Assembly: GCA_037367405.1 (NCBI GenBank)
Contig: JAZKJV010000608.1
Coordinates: 682,001-746,000 of the forward strand
Direction of reading: 5' to 3'
Length of the DNA: 64,000 nucleotides
From: Ottelia alismoides
Taxonomy: Eukaryota; Streptophyta; Magnoliopsida; Alismatales; Hydrocharitaceae
Shown here: positions 37,801 to 43,800 of the stretch, piece by piece
Layout of the letters: each line of letters starts with the position of its first letter
Numbering within the stretch: position 1 is the first letter of the stretch
Program-made: the position numbers and the translations under genes
The notes under the pieces: model-generated
What the model was told of the DNA's origin: nothing
Databases searched by the model: none
Seen by the model: the letters and a program-made list of their open reading frames with translations, nothing else

Positions 37801-40800
37801 GTTCTTGGTTTTTATCCAATCAATCAGATTTGGTGGACAATCTGGGATCTTGATCTGAGTGTGACCTCATATTATGATTCTAAGATGTGACTCCAGTATA
37901 AAATTGTATATGATTTCCATTCTTCCCCATCAATTTCATGTTCCAATGATTTATTCAGTGGCTATCATGATTGAATTGATCATGATACCTTGAGTATTTA
38001 ATGATTGACATGGTCGAGATGATTCGGGTCTCTTTTGATGTCTGTGAGTCATGAGGTTAGACCATAGTAAGTGTAGATGATGAGTCTGATGTTTTGATTC
38101 TTTTCATATTGAATTTCTCAAGCTTAGTGGATAGTCTGTGGTCTTGGTCTAGATAAGACCTCACACTATGACTCTAAGGCAGTAAAGAAGCCTTAGGGTT
38201 GGGGTGCCTCCGTAGGCATGCGGTGGAGTAAAATGCATCCTAACTAAGTTCCCAACACGTCCACTAGCTATTTCGAACGGCTGTGGTAGTAGATCGAAAT
38301 CTGATAAGGATGATTTTCATAAACTGATCTTTTCTCTTCATCAAGAATTACTGGCGGAAAAGTAACTAGCACAACTACAACCAACTTAACTGTAACCAAG
38401 CTTCCATGAAACCAACTCAACTGTAATTCATCTCAACTTTAGCCAAACTCATTTGTGACTCAATCAAATCTCAAATGTAACTTTTCCAAATTCAACTGTA
38501 ACTGATTCAGATGTAGCCATAGAGGATTCAGATGTATACATGCATGATTCGGATGTAGCATCGCCAAGTCTGCTGGCGAAAAATAAACAAAACTCAAGCG
38601 GTGAAGTAGCCTACAAAAGGCTCTTCCGTCTCGCCCTCTAATTGGAAGGCGGTCCAATAGAGGGATAGGTCTACTCCAAAACTACGCCACTAAGACGGGT
38701 GAGAGAGACTTTCCGGAAAAGTCGCTCTAAAAGAAAAACCGGCCCGACCGGTACGGGCTAACGAGCTCGAAAAACTAAAACCAAGGGTCCTCCAGCCTAG
38801 GTACCCTAAAGAACAAGGGTCAGCGGAACTGGTCTTTAAAAGAAAATCTGTGGATCCCAGAGAGGCGTAAAAATTGCGAGCGCTCGCGAAAAAACCGAGA
38901 AAAAGACTGGGATCCTAGACCCGCGCATCAAGCGGCCGCTGCCCTAACTGGGCTTCCTAATCTCCCGCCCAACTGAGGGTCACCGCACCCTCACACAGTC
39001 AAGCGTAAAGGTCATCATGACTGGCACTCTTAATTATCAGTCATCAATGACTTGATCCCTCATCCTTTCTTAATCCTTTATGTGGTTGATTGTACAGATC
39101 TAGGTCTTTTTGATCAACGATCTTATTGATATAATGATCCAGCATTGATTTCACTTATTCATCTACCCCATCATTTCTCAATCTCTTCAATGGTCAACTT
39201 TACAATTCTAGGTATTTTGCCACTACCTATCTTTGATGATATGTATAAATAGTAGAGTATACCTAAAAGATTAATTTATGAAGATGATCGGTCTTTGTGG
39301 TAACATCTTATTATTTCTAGATCATACGATCACCATCTACGCTCTGGATATCGATCTAGCTAGTCTTTATCATTTTGTTTTATATGGTACCTAAACAAGG
39401 ATCATGTCTCAATTGTACCAGTTCCAGTTGAGACATCAAAAGAGGGGTGTTTTCTGATCATTTGCCATAACATCCTATATATATATATATAATAGATTGT
39501 ATGAATAGTAGACTATACATAATGATCAATTGATTGATGATTTCTTATTCGTAAAGATCTTGAGAAATCATTTATTGACTTTGAGAGAAGAGTACTAATA
39601 TTTTAAAAGATGAATTCTCAGAAGATCATCATATTTGCTCCTATATAAATAAGATATTAAATCCGATCAATGTTTGTGCATGTGAAATTAACCAGTGGCA
39701 TCAAGGAGATTGCCTATGATGATTAAGCCCTCTTATTCGAGCAGTGTCTCATAGGTAGATAGAAGTCGATCATAATAAGGCCATCCATAGTCTTTTATAA
39801 AAAATGTGGCAGCAGGGTCATATGTTGCAAGGCTTACAATGTTCATTTGTGAAGCAAGAGTTTCAGTAATTGAACAATCCTCAGCAGATTTTGATTTCGA
39901 GCGATTGTAGCCAATGGACATATGCATCTAATTTCTAACTTCTATCCAAAAATCTGTTCAGAAGGTATCACTCCCCCAACCTAGTTTACACAAAGTTACA
40001 ATGGTATAGATAAACGTGATTAAGATTTCTACATGTGGTGGGAATGTGAACTTTCAATAGTGCAGCATAATCATAATTCATAAACAATCCAAATCTAGCC
40101 CTTCATCAAACATTGCTCAAGATGCTTCTTTACCTCAGTTGGTTTCCCTATGTGAAGGGGTGAGATCATGTGTTCACCAAATCTAGCCCTTCATCAAACA
40201 TTGCTCAACATTGCCCTGAATTCTGGCGCCACATGGATTTTCCTTGGCTTCGATTAGGATCCCCAGAGGGGTCTGGAGTTCGACACTTTCGACCTAAAAT
40301 ACTTCGCGCGATGGACATTTAGGCTCTTCATTGTACTGTGGGTGATTTGGTTGGCTCGGAATGGGGTTGCATTGCACCGGGATCACTGCTATGGTGAGAA
40401 TATGTATCTTCATGTTAGAGCATTGTGTGAAGCATGATAGTCGTAACTATATATTCTTTCAAGTTTTTAGTATTTAGGGTGTGACTCACCTCGACCTCAA
40501 ACCCCTTTTCTCTTCAATAAAATAAAATAATATAACTAAATTTGGTAGGGAGATCATGACAACCTAAACATACATTATTCTGTGGGATACGAGCTGGATT
40601 ATTGATATCGATACTTTGAGCTATGCTAAGTAGTTGGCTATCATTGGTCTGTTCAATTGGACAGCATCTAACTTCTGTTACAAACATTCAAGGATTTGCT
40701 GAGATTTAAATTATATTTTTGCTGGATTTTAAAGATGGTGGTGCACACAATGTGCATTTTTCAATTTGGACCATCTAAGGAAATTACGATATATGCGTTT

Positions 40801-43800
40801 ATATTCAGGGAATATTCATTGGTGTTGTGAGTTAGTAATACTCGGAGCTGATTCCTTGTTGGAAATGCATGATCTGGATTAAATAATTCTTAAATTTTTG
40901 CTGATTGGCTCTTTGATTGCCATTCACACAGTGAACTAGTTTGGACTTGTTGAAATAATTAAATTGATTTTCAGTTTTGTATACATTCATTAGTAAATTT
41001 CCATTGTAATCTTTTCAAGATTAAAAAAAAGAATGATTGGATCCCTGCCGGTTTTGAGTAAAAAAATCTGAATCAATTCCAACCTGTTGACGGATATCAT
41101 ATTCAGATGCATATGCAGTCAAATATGTGGTTTTCGAGGTCCAATTATGCATCTGGATCGCATATGCGACCGCATAGACCACATTTCTAAACATCGACCA
41201 CTGTAAAAATTCTCTTCCACATTCTCCTTTTCCATCTCTTACACCTTTTCTTGCTCACCATCTTCAGATCAACCCTCTACCTGCATCTTAGATCCTTGAT
41301 ATCATTCAAAATAGATACTTCCAACAAAAAAAGCATTAAAGAATCTGCTGGATTTCTTGGATTTCCTGGATTAATCATTTGTGTTTCCTGGATTTCCACC
41401 CACCATTTCTTCGGTTGGGCTTCAAGCAGGGTCATGAATACGGAGTGGTAAATGGTGCCACAGTAGTGAATTATCACAATAAGTCAATCATTTCAAACAA
41501 AAGAAGCACGCAACCACAAAGTGTCAACCATGGTGTGCGAGAGATTGTTGTTTTGGTCAGGAGTCAAATTCCTACATCATATCCCCTATATCTCGGTAGA
41601 CCTTTTTGACTAAGCTTTTTTTGCAAGATCAAATTCTTTACAACCAATCCTTTTCCACATAGGATAAAACTAAATTCTATCGATTTTTACATGTAAGGAA
41701 CACAAATCCAGAAGAAATTACTTCTACAACTGGTTAATAATCAAAGTTCAGATGCCAGTCACCTTTTGCAAAATGTAGGATTAAACTTCAACTTAGTTGA
41801 AATAACAAAGACACAACTCAATTTCTTGTAACAGGCCCACTTAGCACCGATAATTTTGCATTAGTTAATTGTGCAACCAAAGTGACTTAGCCAACTAGTA
41901 TTCGTAAAGAATCATTCATATGAAACAAAGACCAAAAAGAATGTTCAAGCTAAGAGTAGAGTTGAGAACCTATAACCAAGCTTGAGAGACCCACATGCAA
42001 TGGGATGGTCAATGAGCGAAGAAATGCAAGTCTGAAATTCTATTCTCGATGTGTGAAGAGATTGATTTGCTATTGTTTTTGAAAGGAATTGATTTGCAAT
42101 TGTACTCTCGCTCTTCTTGTGTGTATCAAAGGGAAATCGGCATACCCTATTTATAGAGGGTCAAAAGAGGTGCAAATAAGGCGCGAAACATGATGTTGGA
42201 TCCCTTCTCCATTGAACATGAATGACCGGTACAATGTTCACCTCAATTTTAGTTACAAAGTACACTAAATATTTAATTGGAATCATTATTAGTTTTGGAT
42301 AGAAATAGAGGCTTGAGTTGAACAGATTATATCCAAGGTTTCAAAAATGAACTGCGTATCGAGGTGATTTCCCTGGAATAGAGGGTAGGTAAAAGCCTCG
42401 AGGCGATTAAGAGAAGCCTCATTATATAGGAAAAATGCTCCTCGGCATAAATTTAACATAACTACGTTTTTATAAGATCCTAAAATGAGACAGCCTTGTA
42501 AAACACATTTTCGTCGCAATTCATGCAATACAACAAGCTTCAAAGATGATGCCAATAACTATTTCAAGATTTACAACTCATACAACCGTGCAAAAAGACC
42601 AACTCGTATAAAGAAATGTATTAGTACACATTCATAGTCTAGCAATTTTCTAATAAATTGGCAAAAAAATATTTCACTTGAAGCTCTTTTACTGAAAACT
42701 ATTCTCTATTTACAAATGATACAAAACTTGATAAAATCTTAAAAAACACATGGGTGTATGTTGGAGATGGAGGAGGTGCCAATGGAGGATACACTGTGGA
42801 GGTGGCACAGTGTATGCGATGCCAACACATGCAATGTCCGTGGTGGATATGCAGTGCTGGTGTAATCACTAGGAGGTGTTCGGACATAAAAGAAGAGGAG
42901 TTCGAGCATAGATGATCCAATGGAAGACTGGTTCGATCGCTGAGGCCCTTTAGGACAATCATAGGTCACATGACCCACTTCTAAGAGATAACAGCAAGGC
43001 GTGTGCGTTATTGTTACCCCAATGCCAAAACCACATTGTCTCCACATCAACGCAGGCGAGGTGCACACCTTAGAAGGAAGCCCGAGGCATATGCCTTGGG
43101 GCACTTTTAAACCACCTTGCCTCGTGATGCTGGTTTTAAATCCATGGCTATGCCCAAACAGTTAATCAGATTGATCGACCATTTAATCAAGAGTTTGGTA
43201 TATTCTCGGTAGTGACTAAATGTGTAATTGGGTTGATTTAACATTAGTTAAGGGTAATTGTTTAGGATGTGTGTTTCAATCTTTAGGAAATCTAAACATA
43301 AAATTTCAAGATTCCAAATGAGTTCTTGGTTATATATGATAGCTTTAGGACTTTCTACTAAGTATCGGGAAGGTCCTGCCTAATTCAAACGTAGATATTT
43401 GTTTTTAGTTAACTTATTTTATAAATAGATTAAACTCAAGAAAGCAACAAAAATGTTTTATTTAAACATGAGTCTTCTTAAATGCTACTTGCATCTCCTT
43501 AACTTGAGCTTTCTTTCTTTATACTTGTTGGTATTTTGAGCTTATTCAGTTCTTCTAAATTATGTCAATCTTTCTGCGCTCATCAAACTTTAGCTATGTT
43601 TATTGTTTTTAAGCTTTAAGTCTTTCTTGAGTTTCGGCTTTACGGGGCTTCTATTGACAAGTGATGATTTTCGCAATACATATACTTGCCGACTCATTAA
43701 ATAGTGGTTTGCTATCATCTGAGGATGTTCATGTGCTCAGTTACAGTAGTAATGACATGGTGAGCACATCAAGAGTGAAGAGTGAGGAAGGAGCAGGGTT

